This document shows positions 34,765 through 44,315 of a stretch of 64,000 nucleotides of DNA, piece by piece. This stretch comes from CAMFLJ01 sp963702555. Its GTDB lineage: Bacteria > Actinomycetota > Acidimicrobiia > Acidimicrobiales > Acidimicrobilacustridaceae. How positions within the stretch are numbered: position 1 is the stretch's first letter; each line of letters begins with the position of its first letter. The notes beneath the pieces are model-generated. The model saw nothing but the letters and a program-made list of their open reading frames with translations, had not been told where the DNA came from and did not search any database. The position numbers and the translations under genes are program-made. The DNA is taken from the NCBI GenBank assembly GCA_963702555.1, contig CAVPCW010000012.1, positions 372,001-436,000 of the forward strand. The letters run 5' to 3'.

Positions 34765-35709
<945 letters not shown>

Positions 35710-35711
35710 CG

Positions 35712-35960
35712 TCAGTCCGAGGCCCCGGCGGGCCTCATGTCGGCGGCCTCCCAGCGCCCGAGGCGCCCGGCGGAGACCCGGTAGGCGACGACGGTGCCGA
35801 CCTCGATGGTGCGGCTGCCGTCGGCGATCGCCGTGCAGTGGAAGGGGTGCTCGACGCCGTCGTCGGAGCGCACCACACCGAGGCCACGGGGGTCGTCGAA
35901 CGACACGACCACGCCACGGCCGGCACCGAGGGGAACGCCTGGGTCAGCACCGGGAGCCAT
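35712..35960 (-). CDS. Cold-shock-domain-like small protein
   Basis: 82 residues. RGVVVSFDDPRGLGVVRSDD followed by HPFHCTAIADGSRTI and VGTVVAYRVSAGRLGRWEA resembles the beta-barrel of cold-shock proteins, but the RNP1 aromatic motif KGFGFI is replaced by RGLGVV, so nucleic-acid binding may be altered. ATG chosen; a GTG one codon earlier is possible. TAGGCT at 35969-35974 on the minus strand is a likely leaderless -10. Confidence 0.75.
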   Translation of the reverse strand: MAPGADPGVPLGAGRGVVVSFDDPRGLGVVRSDDGVEHPFHCTAIADGSRTIEVGTVVAYRVSAGRLGRWEAADMRPAGASD

Positions 35961-35988
35961 CACGGCCGAGCCTACGACCGGCGGTGGG

Positions 35989-36864
35989 TCAGTGGACGAT
36001 CTTGGAGATCGGGAGCTCGATGATGTCGGTGGCGCCGGCGTCGGAGAGGGCCGGGATCAGCACGTTGATCTTGCGCTTCTCGACGACGGTCTCGACCGCG
36101 TAGCCGGCGCCGCCGTAGAGCTCGTTGACCGTGGGGGCCTTCATCGACGGGAGGATGTCGATGACGGCGGCCAGGCGGTCGGCCGGGATGTTGAGCTTGA
36201 CCAGCACCCGGCCCCGCGCCTCGAGGACGCCCTCGAGCAGCGTGCGCAGCTGGTGCATGGCGTGGGCCTTCTCCGGGTCGGCGAACGACGCGGGGTTGGC
36301 GATGAGCTCGGTGTAGGAGACCAGGATCGTGTCGATGATCTTGAGCCCCGCGGCCCGCAGGGCCCGGCCCGTCTCGGTGATGTCGACGATGCAGTCGACG
36401 ATGTCGGGGACCTTGGCCTCGGTGGCGCCGTAGGACAGGCGGATGTCGGCGTCGATGCCCTTCTCGGCGAAGAAGCGCTTCGTGAGCTCGGGGTACTCGC
36501 TCGAGACCTTCACGCCCTGAGGGAGCTCGCTGACGCTGTTGACCGGTGAGTCCTGCGGGACGCCGACCACGATGCGAACGGGGTTGGAGGTGGCCTTGGA
36601 GTACTGGAGCTCACCCAGGGACTCGACCTCGCTGGAGGTCTCCTCCACCCAGTCGCGACCGGTGATGCCGAGGTCGAACAGGCCCTCGGCCACGTACTGC
36701 GGGATCTCCTGCGGGCGCAGGATGCGGACCTCGGCCACCCGGGGGTCGTCGATGGAGGCCTTGTACTGCACCGTGGAGTCACGGGAGACCTTCAGGTCCG
36801 CGGCCTCGAACAGTTCGAGGGTGGCCTTCTCGAGGGAGCCCTTGGGCAGGACGAGCTTCAACAT
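35989..36864 (-). CDS. hisG: ATP phosphoribosyltransferase, long form
   Basis: First step of histidine synthesis (ATP + PRPP). The 291-residue protein is a HisG-long type: MLKLVLPKGSLEKATLELFE, FDLGITGRDWVEET, the PRPP-binding region VPDIVDCIVDITETGRALRA, and a C-terminal ACT-like regulatory domain from about 215 (PADRLAAVIDILPSMKAPTV), so histidine inhibition is likely. No other his gene is in the window. TAGGTT at 36872-36877 (minus) lies seven bases before the ATG. Confidence 0.95.
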   Translation of the reverse strand: MLKLVLPKGSLEKATLELFEAADLKVSRDSTVQYKASIDDPRVAEVRILRPQEIPQYVAEGLFDLGITGRDWVEETSSEVESLGELQYSKATSNPVRIVVGVPQDSPVNSVSELPQGVKVSSEYPELTKRFFAEKGIDADIRLSYGATEAKVPDIVDCIVDITETGRALRAAGLKIIDTILVSYTELIANPASFADPEKAHAMHQLRTLLEGVLEARGRVLVKLNIPADRLAAVIDILPSMKAPTVNELYGGAGYAVETVVEKRKINVLIPALSDAGATDIIELPISKIVH

Positions 36865-36925
36865 GTCGGCAAACCTACCGCCTGACGAGAAGGGCTCCGA
36901 GCGGGTTACCTGGGGGATGCGCCCG

Positions 36926-36938
36926 TAGGATCGACCTC
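36926..36938 (+). promoter_or_regulatory. Putative leaderless -10 box for the VIT-family gene
   Basis: TAGGAT at 36926-36931 is seven bases before the ATG. A mirror arrangement (TAGGTT, 36872-36877, minus strand) serves hisG. Confidence 0.5.
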
Positions 36939-37646
36939 ATGCCGCCACACAAGGAACGCCACCTCAGCCACCGCGCCGGTTGGCTGAGGGCCACCGTCCT
37001 CGGCGCCAACGACGGCATCATCTCCACCGCTGCTCTCATCCTCGGCGTCGTCGCCGCCGACGCCGGCCGCAGCGCCGTGCTCACCGCCGGCGTGGCCGGG
37101 CTCACCGCCGGCGCCCTCTCGATGGGCCTCGGCGAGTACGTGTCGGTGAGCTCGCAGCGCGACTCCGAGCAGGCCGACATCGCCAAGGAGGAGTGGGAGC
37201 TGGCCAACGTCCCGGAGCGCGAGCTGGCCGAGCTGACCGCGATCTACCAGGACAAGGGCCTCGACCACGACCTCGCCCGCGAGGTGGCGGTCAAGCTCAC
37301 CGAGCACGACGCCCTCAAGACCCACCTCGTCGAGGAGCTCGGCATCACCGCGACGACGCTGGCCCGCCCGGTGCAGGCGATGCTCTCCTCGACCCTCTCC
37401 TTCGCCATCGGCGCGGCCCTTCCGCTCATCGCCGCCGCCGTGGTGCCCGAGTCGGCATCCAACGCGATCACCATCATGGCGATCCTCGGCATCGCCGTGG
37501 TGGCGCTGCTCGGTCTCGGGATCACCGCCGCCGTGCTCGGTGGCGCCAAGGTGGGGCGACCCACGGCCCGCGTGGTGCTCGGCGGCATCGCCGCCATGGC
37601 CATCACCATGGCCATCGGCAAGCTCTTCGGCACCGCCACCGGCTAG
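36939..37646 (+). CDS. VIT1/CCC1-family iron/manganese transporter
   Basis: 235-residue membrane protein. The first helix region RATVLGANDGIISTAALILG and the following GALSMGLGEYVSVSSQRDSE are hallmarks of the family. A charged cytosolic metal-binding domain (about 75-135, rich in Glu) precedes three C-terminal helices (LSFAIGAALPLIAAAVVP, ITIMAILGIAVVALLGLGIT, and VVLGGIAAMAITMAIGKLFG). Predicted to move Fe2+ or Mn2+ out of the cytosol. Stands alone. Confidence 0.92.
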   Translation: MPPHKERHLSHRAGWLRATVLGANDGIISTAALILGVVAADAGRSAVLTAGVAGLTAGALSMGLGEYVSVSSQRDSEQADIAKEEWELANVPERELAELTAIYQDKGLDHDLAREVAVKLTEHDALKTHLVEELGITATTLARPVQAMLSSTLSFAIGAALPLIAAAVVPESASNAITIMAILGIAVVALLGLGITAAVLGGAKVGRPTARVVLGGIAAMAITMAIGKLFGTATG

Positions 37647-37680
37647 CGGCGCGGCGCCCGTCGAGCCGGCGTGCCTGCGC

Positions 37681-38172
37681 TCAGGCCTTGGCGGCGAGGC
37701 GGCGCAGCAGGTTCACCATCTCGAGGGCCGTGCGCACGGACTCCTCACCCTTGTTGTCCTCCTCGGACGACCGGGCGAGGGCCTGCTCGAGGTTCTCGGT
37801 GGTGAGGACGCCGAAGATCACCGGCACGCCGGTGGAGAGCTGCACGTCCTGGATGCCTCGGGCGCACTCCCCCGCCACGAAGTCGTAGTGGGAGGTCTCG
37901 CCGCGGATCACCGCACCGAGGCACACCACGGCGTCGACGTGGCCGTTCTCGATGAGGGCCTTGGCCGCCATCGGGACCTCGTAGGCGCCGGGCACCCAGA
38001 CCAGGGTGACGTCGGACTCGGCCACGCCGTGCACGGCGAGGGCGTTGTCGGCCCCCTCGAGCAGGCGGTTGGTGATGTGGTCGTTGAAGCGACCGCACAC
38101 CACGCCGACGCGCACACCCGTGCCGTCGACGTCGCCGGTGACCGAGTTGGCGGCGCGGAAGTTGCTGGACAT
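37681..38172 (-). CDS. ribH: 6,7-dimethyl-8-ribityllumazine synthase
   Basis: Penultimate step of riboflavin synthesis. 163 residues with VGVVCGRFNDHITNRLLEGA, WVPGAYEVPMAAKALIE, CLGAVIRGETSHYDFV and FGVLTTENLEQALARS. The ATG overlaps the ribBA stop by one base (TGATG). Last gene of the def-to-ribH run. Confidence 0.96.
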   Translation of the reverse strand: MSSNFRAANSVTGDVDGTGVRVGVVCGRFNDHITNRLLEGADNALAVHGVAESDVTLVWVPGAYEVPMAAKALIENGHVDAVVCLGAVIRGETSHYDFVAGECARGIQDVQLSTGVPVIFGVLTTENLEQALARSSEEDNKGEESVRTALEMVNLLRRLAAKA

Positions 38173-39422
38173 CAGTCGTCGAGCCCTTCGAGCATGTGGC
38201 CCATCTTGTCCCGCTTGGTGCGCAGGTAGCCGATGTTCTCGGGGTTGGGCACCGACTCCAGGCGCACCCGCTCGACGATGTCGAGGCCGAAGCCCTCGAG
38301 GCCGCCGTACTTCGACGGGTTGTTGGTCATGTACCGCATGGTGGTGATGCCGAGGTCGACGAGGATCTGGGCGCCGATGCCGTACTCGCGGCTGTCGACC
38401 GGGAGGCCGAGGGCCTCGTTGGCCTCCACCGTGTCCATGCCCTGGTCCTGCAGGGAGTAGGCCCGGATCTTGTGGCCGATGCCGATGCCGCGGCCCTCGT
38501 GGCCCCGGAGGTAGACCACCACGCCGAGGCCTTCCTCGGCGATGCGCTTCATGGCCTGGTCGAGCTGGATGCCGCAGTCGCAGCGCAGCGAGCCGAAGAC
38601 GTCGCCGGTGAGGCACTCGGAGTGCACCCGGACGAGCACGTTGTCCTCGCCCTGCACCGCGCCCTTGACCATCGCCACGTGCTGCTCACCGTCGAGCACG
38701 GACTCGTAGACGTAGCAGGTGAAGTCGCCCCAGTCGGTGGGGATGCGGGCCTCGGTGACCCGCTTGACCAGCTTCTCGGTCTGGCGCCGGTAGCGGATCA
38801 GCTCGGCGATCGAGATGAGGAGCAGGTCGTGCTCCTTGCAGAACTGCACGAGGTCCGGGACGCGGGCCATGGTGCCGTCGTCGTTGACGATCTCGCAGAG
38901 CACGCCGGCCGGGTAGAGGCCGGCCATGCGGGCGAGGTCGACCGCGGCCTCGGTGTGGCCGGCGCGCTTCAGCACGCCGCCCTCGGAGTAGCGCAGCGGG
39001 AAGATGTGGCCGGGGCGGGCGAGGTCGCCGGGGCGCGAGGCGGGGTCGATGAGCGCCTGGATCGTGGTGGAGCGGTCGGCGGCGGAGATGCCGGTGGAGG
39101 TGCCGTGGCGGTAGTCGACGGAGTAGGTGAACGCCGTGCGCTGGGCCTCGGTGTTGTCACGGACCATCAGCGGGATGTCGAGCTCGTCGAGGCGCTCGCC
39201 GGTGAGCGGCGTGCAGATGACGCCGGAGGTGTGGCGCACGAAGAAGGCGATCTTCTCCGGCGTGGCCGCCTCGGCCGCCATGATGAGGTCGCCCTCGTTC
39301 TCGCGGTCCTCGTCGTCGACCACGACCACGATCTCGCCCCGACCGATGGCCGCGACGGCCTCGGGGATGGTGGCGAAGTGGTCGGCGTACTCCGACCGTT
39401 GGGCGGTGGTGTGCGGGCTCAT
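38172..39422 (-). CDS. ribBA: Bifunctional 3,4-DHBP synthase / GTP cyclohydrolase II
   Basis: Supplies both precursors of riboflavin. The N-terminal RibB domain (about 1-210) has VVVDDEDRENEGDLIMAAEA and RHGTSTGISAADRSTTI; the C-terminal RibA domain has the zinc cysteines in HSECLTGDVFGSLRCDCG and LRGHEGRGIGIGHKIRAYSL. 416 residues is normal. The ATG overlaps the ribE stop (ATGA). Confidence 0.97.
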   Translation of the reverse strand: MSPHTTAQRSEYADHFATIPEAVAAIGRGEIVVVVDDEDRENEGDLIMAAEAATPEKIAFFVRHTSGVICTPLTGERLDELDIPLMVRDNTEAQRTAFTYSVDYRHGTSTGISAADRSTTIQALIDPASRPGDLARPGHIFPLRYSEGGVLKRAGHTEAAVDLARMAGLYPAGVLCEIVNDDGTMARVPDLVQFCKEHDLLLISIAELIRYRRQTEKLVKRVTEARIPTDWGDFTCYVYESVLDGEQHVAMVKGAVQGEDNVLVRVHSECLTGDVFGSLRCDCGIQLDQAMKRIAEEGLGVVVYLRGHEGRGIGIGHKIRAYSLQDQGMDTVEANEALGLPVDSREYGIGAQILVDLGITTMRYMTNNPSKYGGLEGFGLDIVERVRLESVPNPENIGYLRTKRDKMGHMLEGLDD

Positions 39423-40054
39423 CGGGCCTCCTCGGTTGGGGCCGTGGTGGTGGGCGTGGGGGTGCCGGCGGCGGCGAGGGCGCCGAGCTGGCCTTCGAGC
39501 AGGCGCTCGGCGTACTTGGCGATGACGTCGACCTCGAGGTTCACCTTCGAGCCCGGGCCCTTGGAGCCCAGGGTGGTGACTGCGGCGGTGTGGGGGATGA
39601 CGGCGACGGTGAAGCCGTCGTCGAGGGGCTTCACGACGGTGAGGGAGATGCCGTCGACGGTGATCGAGCCCTTCTCGACCACGTAGCGGAGCAGGTCGGC
39701 CGGCATGCGCACCTGCAGGTCGGGGACGGGGGCGACGATCTCGCCCACGGCGTCGACGTGGCCCTGCACGAGGTGGCCCCCGAGGCGGTCCTCGAGGCGC
39801 ACCGGGCGCTCGAGGTTCACCGGGTCGCCGGGCTGGAGGGAGCCCAGGTTGGTGCGGGCGTAGGTCTCGTCGCTGACGTCGGCGTCCCACCAGCCCTCGG
39901 CCGCGTCGAAGGCCACCACCGTGAGGCAGCAGCCGTTGACGGCGGTGGAGTCGCCTATGCCGGCACCGTCGAGCACGGTGCGAGCGGCGATTCGGAGCCG
40001 GGAGCCGTCGCGGGACACCACGGACCCGAGCTCCTCGACGATGCCGGTGAACAT
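39419..40054 (-). CDS. ribE: Riboflavin synthase alpha subunit
   Basis: Dismutates two lumazines to riboflavin. 211 residues beginning MFTGIVEELGSVVSRDGSRL, the standard N-terminus. The two homologous barrels both show the motif (AVNGCCLTVVAFD in the first, TVDGISLTVVKPLDDGF in the second). A Thr/Pro tail ends the protein. Starts one base past the ribD stop. Confidence 0.96.
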   Translation of the reverse strand: MFTGIVEELGSVVSRDGSRLRIAARTVLDGAGIGDSTAVNGCCLTVVAFDAAEGWWDADVSDETYARTNLGSLQPGDPVNLERPVRLEDRLGGHLVQGHVDAVGEIVAPVPDLQVRMPADLLRYVVEKGSITVDGISLTVVKPLDDGFTVAVIPHTAAVTTLGSKGPGSKVNLEVDVIAKYAERLLEGQLGALAAAGTPTPTTTAPTEEAR

Positions 40055-40055
40055 G

Positions 40056-41042
40056 TCAGCTTCCTTCCAGATCGAGGCGAAGATCGTCGCCCAGGTGGCG
40101 CAGGCTGACAATTCGACCGCGCCACACGTCGTCGATGGTGGCGGCGCCGGCCCCCGAGAACAGGCCGCGCCCGTCGTCGCCACCGAACAGCGCGGGGGCC
40201 AGGTAGACGACGTAGCGGTCGACCAGGCCGGCGGCGTGGAAGGCGTGGGCGACGGTGGCGCCGCCCTCGATCATGAGCTGGAGCACGCCTCTGGCCCCGA
40301 GGTCGTCGAGCACCGCACCCAGGTCGCCGTCGAGCTCGAGGCAGGGGTGCACGGCGGCGCCGTCGGGCGCGTGGCCGAGCACGACCCGGAGCGGCTCGGT
40401 GTCGTCGGGGCCCCGCTCGCCATCGGGGAGGCGCACGGTGAGGGCGGGGTCGTCGGCCCGGACCGTGCCGGCACCCACGAGGACGGCGTCGCTGTCGGCC
40501 CGCAGCCGGTGGGCGTCGAGGCGGGCCTGCTCACCGGTGATCCACTGCGAGGAGCCGTCGGGGGCGGCGGTGCGGCCGTCGAGCGACGACGCCAGCTTCA
40601 GCACGACGTAGGGGCGACCGGTGCGGCGGTGGTGGAGGTAGGGCGCCAACTGCTCGGTGGCTTCCGTCTCCCCCACCCCGACGACGACCTCGATGCCGGC
40701 AGCCCGCAGTCGCTCGATGCCCTGCCCGGCGACCTGGGGGTCGGGGTCGGTGAGGGCCACCACCACCCGAGTGACGCCGGCAGCGATCACCGCGTCGGCG
40801 CAGGGAGGGGTGACGCCGTGGTGGGAGCAGGGCTCGAGGGTGACGTAGAGGGTGCCGCCACGGGCCGCGTCGCCCGCCGCGCCCAGGGCGACGATCTCGG
40901 CATGGGGACCGGTACGTCCGTCGGTGGCGCCGCTGAAGCCGGGATGGTCCGGCTCGCCGGCCGGGACGACGACCGCGCCGACCCAGGGTCGGGGCGCGAC
41001 CCGTCGGCGCGAGGCGGTGGCCGCGGCCAGGGCCTGGCCCAT
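40056..41042 (-). CDS. ribD: Bifunctional riboflavin biosynthesis deaminase/reductase
   Basis: Two central steps of riboflavin synthesis. The deaminase part has GPHAEIVALGAAGDAARGG and the zinc site LEPCSHHGVTPPCADAV; the reductase part has VVLKLASSLDGRTAAPDGSS and LMIEGGATVAHAF. The ATG gives 328 residues but truncates the usual N-terminal helix: in-frame codons just upstream read TTTPDDEAR, like the family's DDEAFM, without any ATG/GTG/TTG. The true start or a sequence error upstream is unresolved. Confidence 0.93.
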   Translation of the reverse strand: MGQALAAATASRRRVAPRPWVGAVVVPAGEPDHPGFSGATDGRTGPHAEIVALGAAGDAARGGTLYVTLEPCSHHGVTPPCADAVIAAGVTRVVVALTDPDPQVAGQGIERLRAAGIEVVVGVGETEATEQLAPYLHHRRTGRPYVVLKLASSLDGRTAAPDGSSQWITGEQARLDAHRLRADSDAVLVGAGTVRADDPALTVRLPDGERGPDDTEPLRVVLGHAPDGAAVHPCLELDGDLGAVLDDLGARGVLQLMIEGGATVAHAFHAAGLVDRYVVYLAPALFGGDDGRGLFSGAGAATIDDVWRGRIVSLRHLGDDLRLDLEGS

Positions 41043-41121
41043 GCGGGCCTCGTCGTCAGGAGTGGTCGTGATGGGGAACGATCGTATCGGCGACGACCGG
41101 TCGGGCCTCCGGCCTCGGTCC

Positions 41122-41613
41122 TCAGTCGCCGGCCATGAGGCGGATGGCGTGGGGCACCACGTCGATCACGGCCTCGACGCACTCGACCGCGCCGGAGGTG
41201 GAGCCGGGAGCGTTGAGCACCAGGGCGGTGCCCCGGGTGCCGGCGACACCCCGGGAGAGGCGCCCGAGCGGGTTGACCAGCCGCATGGCCTCGGCCAGGC
41301 CGGGCGCCTCGCGGTCGAGCACGACCCGGGTGCCCTCGGGCGTGTTGTCGCGGGGGCCGAAGCCGGTGCCGCCGGTGGTGACGATGACACCGAGGAAGCC
41401 CTCGGCCAGCTCGACGATGGCCTCGCCGACGTTCTGGCGGCCGTCGGCCACCACGCGGTGCTCGACGACCTCGAAGCCCTCGACGGTGAGGCGCTCGACC
41501 AGCGCCCGGCCGGACTTGTCGTCGCGCGTGCCGGCGACGACGCCGTCGGACACGGTGAGGACCTTGGCCTGCAGGCCGGCGGCAGGCGTGGTGGTGGCGG
41601 CGTGGTCGGTCAT
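41122..41613 (-). CDS. MogA/MoaB-family molybdenum cofactor biosynthesis protein
   Basis: 163 residues. AKVLTVSDGVVAGTRDDKSG, then the molybdopterin-binding VTTGGTGFGPRDNTPEGTRV and LNAPGSTSGAVECVEAVI. In this family the protein adenylates molybdopterin. It lies between rsmB and ribD on the same strand with small gaps, so it may be co-transcribed with the riboflavin genes. Confidence 0.92.
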   Translation of the reverse strand: MTDHAATTTPAAGLQAKVLTVSDGVVAGTRDDKSGRALVERLTVEGFEVVEHRVVADGRQNVGEAIVELAEGFLGVIVTTGGTGFGPRDNTPEGTRVVLDREAPGLAEAMRLVNPLGRLSRGVAGTRGTALVLNAPGSTSGAVECVEAVIDVVPHAIRLMAGD

Positions 41614-41649
41614 GGCCGAGAGTCTGCCCGCGCCCGAGCTCGAGCTGCG

Positions 41650-42798
41650 TCAGGCCGCGGGCACGCGGAGGCGTAGCAGGTACATGCCGTCGGTACCGGC
41701 GGCCTGCGGCAGCAGGAGGGCGCCCCGACCGAGTGGGGTCCACGGCGCAGCGGGCGGGTCGAGGGCCTCGACGTCGGGGCGGGTGGCGGCCAGCCAGTCG
41801 TCGAGGGCCACGGTCTCGGCGGCGGTGACCGTGCACACGCTGTAGACGACCTCTCCCCCGGGCCGCACCACCGCGAGGGCCGCCGTGAGCAGGCGCTTCT
41901 GCAGCTCGGCGAGGTGGTCGACGTCGTCGGGGACGATGCGCCAGCGGGCGTCGGGTCGACGGCGGAGGGCACCCAGACCCGAGCAGGGGGCGTCGAGCAG
42001 GACCTTGTCGAACGAGCCGGGACGGAACGGCGGGGCGGTGCCGTCGGCGGCCACCGCGACCAGACGCTCGGGGCCGAGGTCGAGCGACGCGGCGTTGCGG
42101 GTGACCAGACCGACCCGACCGGCGCGGGCGTCGGCGGCGACCACGGTGGCGCCCTGTCCCGCCATGTAGGTGGCCTTGCCACCTGGGGCGGCGCAGACGT
42201 CGAGCACGCGGTCGCCGGGTGCGGCGCCCACGGCCGCGGCGACCCACTGGGAGCCGAGGTCCTGCACGTAGCCGTCGTCGCGCATCGTGACCGCGGCCGG
42301 CCGGTTCATCTCCTCGAGCGCGGCGACGGCGGCATCGTGGCCGAGGTCGGTGGTGAGCCGGCTCATGATCCAGTCGGGCTGGCTGAGGCGGATGGCGTCG
42401 TCGGGCCACTCGACCGGCAGGGACCGCGCGACCTTGCGCAGCACCGCGTTGCAGAGGCCCTTCAGCTTCTTGGGCGCCGACTCGACGGTGGCGCCCACCG
42501 CGGCGTGGGGCGGGGTGTCGAGGAACGCCAGCTGGAAGGCACCGAGGCGCAGCCACGCCCGGGCCGTGGCGTCGATGCGGCCGGGGTCGGGGAGGAAGCG
42601 GTCGACCAGCCAGTCGCACGAGCGCTGCATGCGGGTGGTGCCGTAGACGAGCTCGGTCACGAAGGCCCTGTCGCGGTCGGAGAGCCCGCTGCGCTCGAGC
42701 ATCGGGGGCAGGGTGAGGTTGGCGTAGGCGCCGCCGGAATCGATGCGCACCAGGGCGTCGACCGCGAGCTGACGGGCGGCCACACCGGGGGCGCTCAC
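41650..42798 (-). CDS. rsmB: 16S rRNA m5C967 methyltransferase RsmB (NusB-fused)
   Basis: Methylates a 16S rRNA cytosine. The N-terminal NusB-like RNA-binding domain (about 1-130: LSDRDRAFVTELVYGTTRMQ) is joined to the SAM domain with VLDVCAAPGGKATYMAGQGA, LLDAPCSGLGALRRRPDARW (catalytic Cys) and VVYSVCTVTAAETVALDDWL. 382 residues is slightly short. GTG start overlaps the fmt stop as GTGA. Confidence 0.94.
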   Translation of the reverse strand: MSAPGVAARQLAVDALVRIDSGGAYANLTLPPMLERSGLSDRDRAFVTELVYGTTRMQRSCDWLVDRFLPDPGRIDATARAWLRLGAFQLAFLDTPPHAAVGATVESAPKKLKGLCNAVLRKVARSLPVEWPDDAIRLSQPDWIMSRLTTDLGHDAAVAALEEMNRPAAVTMRDDGYVQDLGSQWVAAAVGAAPGDRVLDVCAAPGGKATYMAGQGATVVAADARAGRVGLVTRNAASLDLGPERLVAVAADGTAPPFRPGSFDKVLLDAPCSGLGALRRRPDARWRIVPDDVDHLAELQKRLLTAALAVVRPGGEVVYSVCTVTAAETVALDDWLAATRPDVEALDPPAAPWTPLGRGALLLPQAAGTDGMYLLRLRVPAA

Positions 42799-43745
42799 GC
42801 CCCCAGCCGTTCGCCGGGCTCCAGGTGGTTGCCGTTGCGCCAGGCCACGGCGTCCTGGTGGCCCTTGCCCTCGGGCTGGACCTCGACCATGCGGAGGGCG
42901 CCGGAACCGGCGGCGACGACCGTGCCGTCGAGGGTTCCCGGCGCGGCGCCGACCAGGCCTTCGGGTCGCTCGGCGTCGTCGAGCAGGTCGGCCTTCCAGA
43001 CCTTCAGGCGCTTGCCCCGGAAAGGGGTCCAGGCGCCACCGAGGCGCACCAGTCGATCGAGCTCGACCGCCGGTCGGGACCAGTCGAGGGCCAGCTCGCC
43101 GGGGTCGATCTTGGCGGCGTGGGTGGGCTCGCCGGTCTGAGGCGCCGGCGCACCCAGCCCCTCGGTGAGGGCGTCGACCACCATGCGGGTGCCCATCTCG
43201 ACCAACCGGCCCCGCAGGGAGGCGAGGGTGTCGTCGCCGGCGATCGGGGTCTCCTCGACGGCGTACACCGCACCGGTGTCGAGGCCCTCGGCGACCTCCA
43301 TGAGGCACACGCCCGTGGTCGCGTCGCCGGCCAGCAGGGCGCGCTCGACGGGAGCCGCACCCCGCCAGCGGGGCAGGAGCGAGAAGTGCAGGTTCACCAT
43401 CGGGACGGCTTCGAGCACCCGCCTCGGGATGATGCGGCCGTAGGCGACGACCACCCCGAGCTCGATGCCGGCGTCGAGCACGGCGTCGAGGTCGTCGGTG
43501 ACGGGCAGGCCCAGCTCGAGGGCGACGGCCTTCACCGGACTCGGCGAGAGGGTGTTCCCCCGGCCGCGGCGCGTATCGGGCCGGGAGACGACCACGGCGA
43601 TCTCGAATCCGGCGGCGTGCAGCGCGTGCAACGGGGGCACCGCCACGTCGGGGGTGCCGAGGTAGGCGATGCGGCGGGGCCTCGAGGGCGGGACGGCCAG
43701 CGGGTGTGGTTCGGGCCCGGTCGGCTCGGCGGAGGGGTCGGGCAC
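42795..43745 (-). CDS. fmt: Methionyl-tRNA formyltransferase
   Basis: Formylates initiator Met-tRNA. The Rossmann region is IAYLGTPDVAVPPLHALHAA; the catalytic/folate motif is LHFSLLPRWRGAAPVERAL; the C-terminal OB domain includes RLGGAWTPFRGKRLKVW. 316 residues with a Pro-rich 25-residue N-terminal extension before the usual start. Start codon ATG or GTG class, five bases after def. Couples with def and rsmB. Confidence 0.96.
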   Translation of the reverse strand: MPDPSAEPTGPEPHPLAVPPSRPRRIAYLGTPDVAVPPLHALHAAGFEIAVVVSRPDTRRGRGNTLSPSPVKAVALELGLPVTDDLDAVLDAGIELGVVVAYGRIIPRRVLEAVPMVNLHFSLLPRWRGAAPVERALLAGDATTGVCLMEVAEGLDTGAVYAVEETPIAGDDTLASLRGRLVEMGTRMVVDALTEGLGAPAPQTGEPTHAAKIDPGELALDWSRPAVELDRLVRLGGAWTPFRGKRLKVWKADLLDDAERPEGLVGAAPGTLDGTVVAAGSGALRMVEVQPEGKGHQDAVAWRNGNHLEPGERLGA

Positions 43746-43750
43746 GGAGC

Positions 43751-44293
43751 TCAGGGGAGGCGCAGGCGCCCGGCGGCGACCTCGGGCTCGGGCAGGCGCT
43801 CGATGCCCCGCATGCGCAGCTCCCGGATCGCCTTGCGGGCCTCCTGGCGCTGCTCCTCGGTGAGGTGCTCGACGAGGAGGATGCCCTCGAGGTGGTCGAT
43901 CTCGTGCTGGAACACCCGACCGGCGTAGTCGTCGAGCTCGAGGTCGACCTCGTTGCCGTCGAGGTCGTAGCCCTTCACGTGGATCTCGTTCGGCCGCACG
44001 ATCTCCCAGCTGAGCCCGGGAACCGACAGGCAGCCCTCGACGAAGGTGAACTCGCCCCGGCTCTCGACGATGGTCGGGTTGATGATGATGCCCGGCTCGT
44101 CGTCGTAGTCGTAGACGAAGAAGCGCTGCTGGACGCCGACCTGAGGCGCGGCGAGACCGACGCCGGGAGCGTCGTACATGGTGACGAACATGTCGTCGAC
44201 GAGCTTGATGAAGGCGCCGTCGACCTTGTTGACGTCGGCTGCCTTCTGCTTCAGGACGGGGTCACCGATGATCCGGATCGCGTGCGGGGCCAC
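43751..44293 (-). CDS. def: Peptide deformylase
   Basis: Removes N-formyl groups from nascent proteins. The three metal-site motifs are GVGLAAPQVGVQQ, EGCLSVPGLSWEI and FQHEIDHLEGILL. 180 residues, GTG start. TACCCT at 44300-44305 (minus) six bases upstream is a likely leaderless -10, directly opposed to that of the divergent methyltransferase. Confidence 0.97.
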   Translation of the reverse strand: MAPHAIRIIGDPVLKQKAADVNKVDGAFIKLVDDMFVTMYDAPGVGLAAPQVGVQQRFFVYDYDDEPGIIINPTIVESRGEFTFVEGCLSVPGLSWEIVRPNEIHVKGYDLDGNEVDLELDDYAGRVFQHEIDHLEGILLVEHLTEEQRQEARKAIRELRMRGIERLPEPEVAAGRLRLP

Positions 44294-44299
44294 GGGTCA

Positions 44300-44309
44300 A
44301 GGGTAGCGT
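44300..44309. promoter_or_regulatory. Overlapping divergent -10 boxes of def and the methyltransferase gene
   Basis: TACCCT (minus, 44300-44305) and TAGCGT (plus, 44304-44309) share two bases in a gap of only 22 bases between two start codons. Each box is six bases from its own start codon. Confidence 0.5.
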
Positions 44310-44315
44310 CGAGCG

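Noticed and set aside
41043..41121. FMN riboswitch before ribD
   Set aside because: The gap is only 79 bases inside an operon and lacks the conserved RFN element stems.
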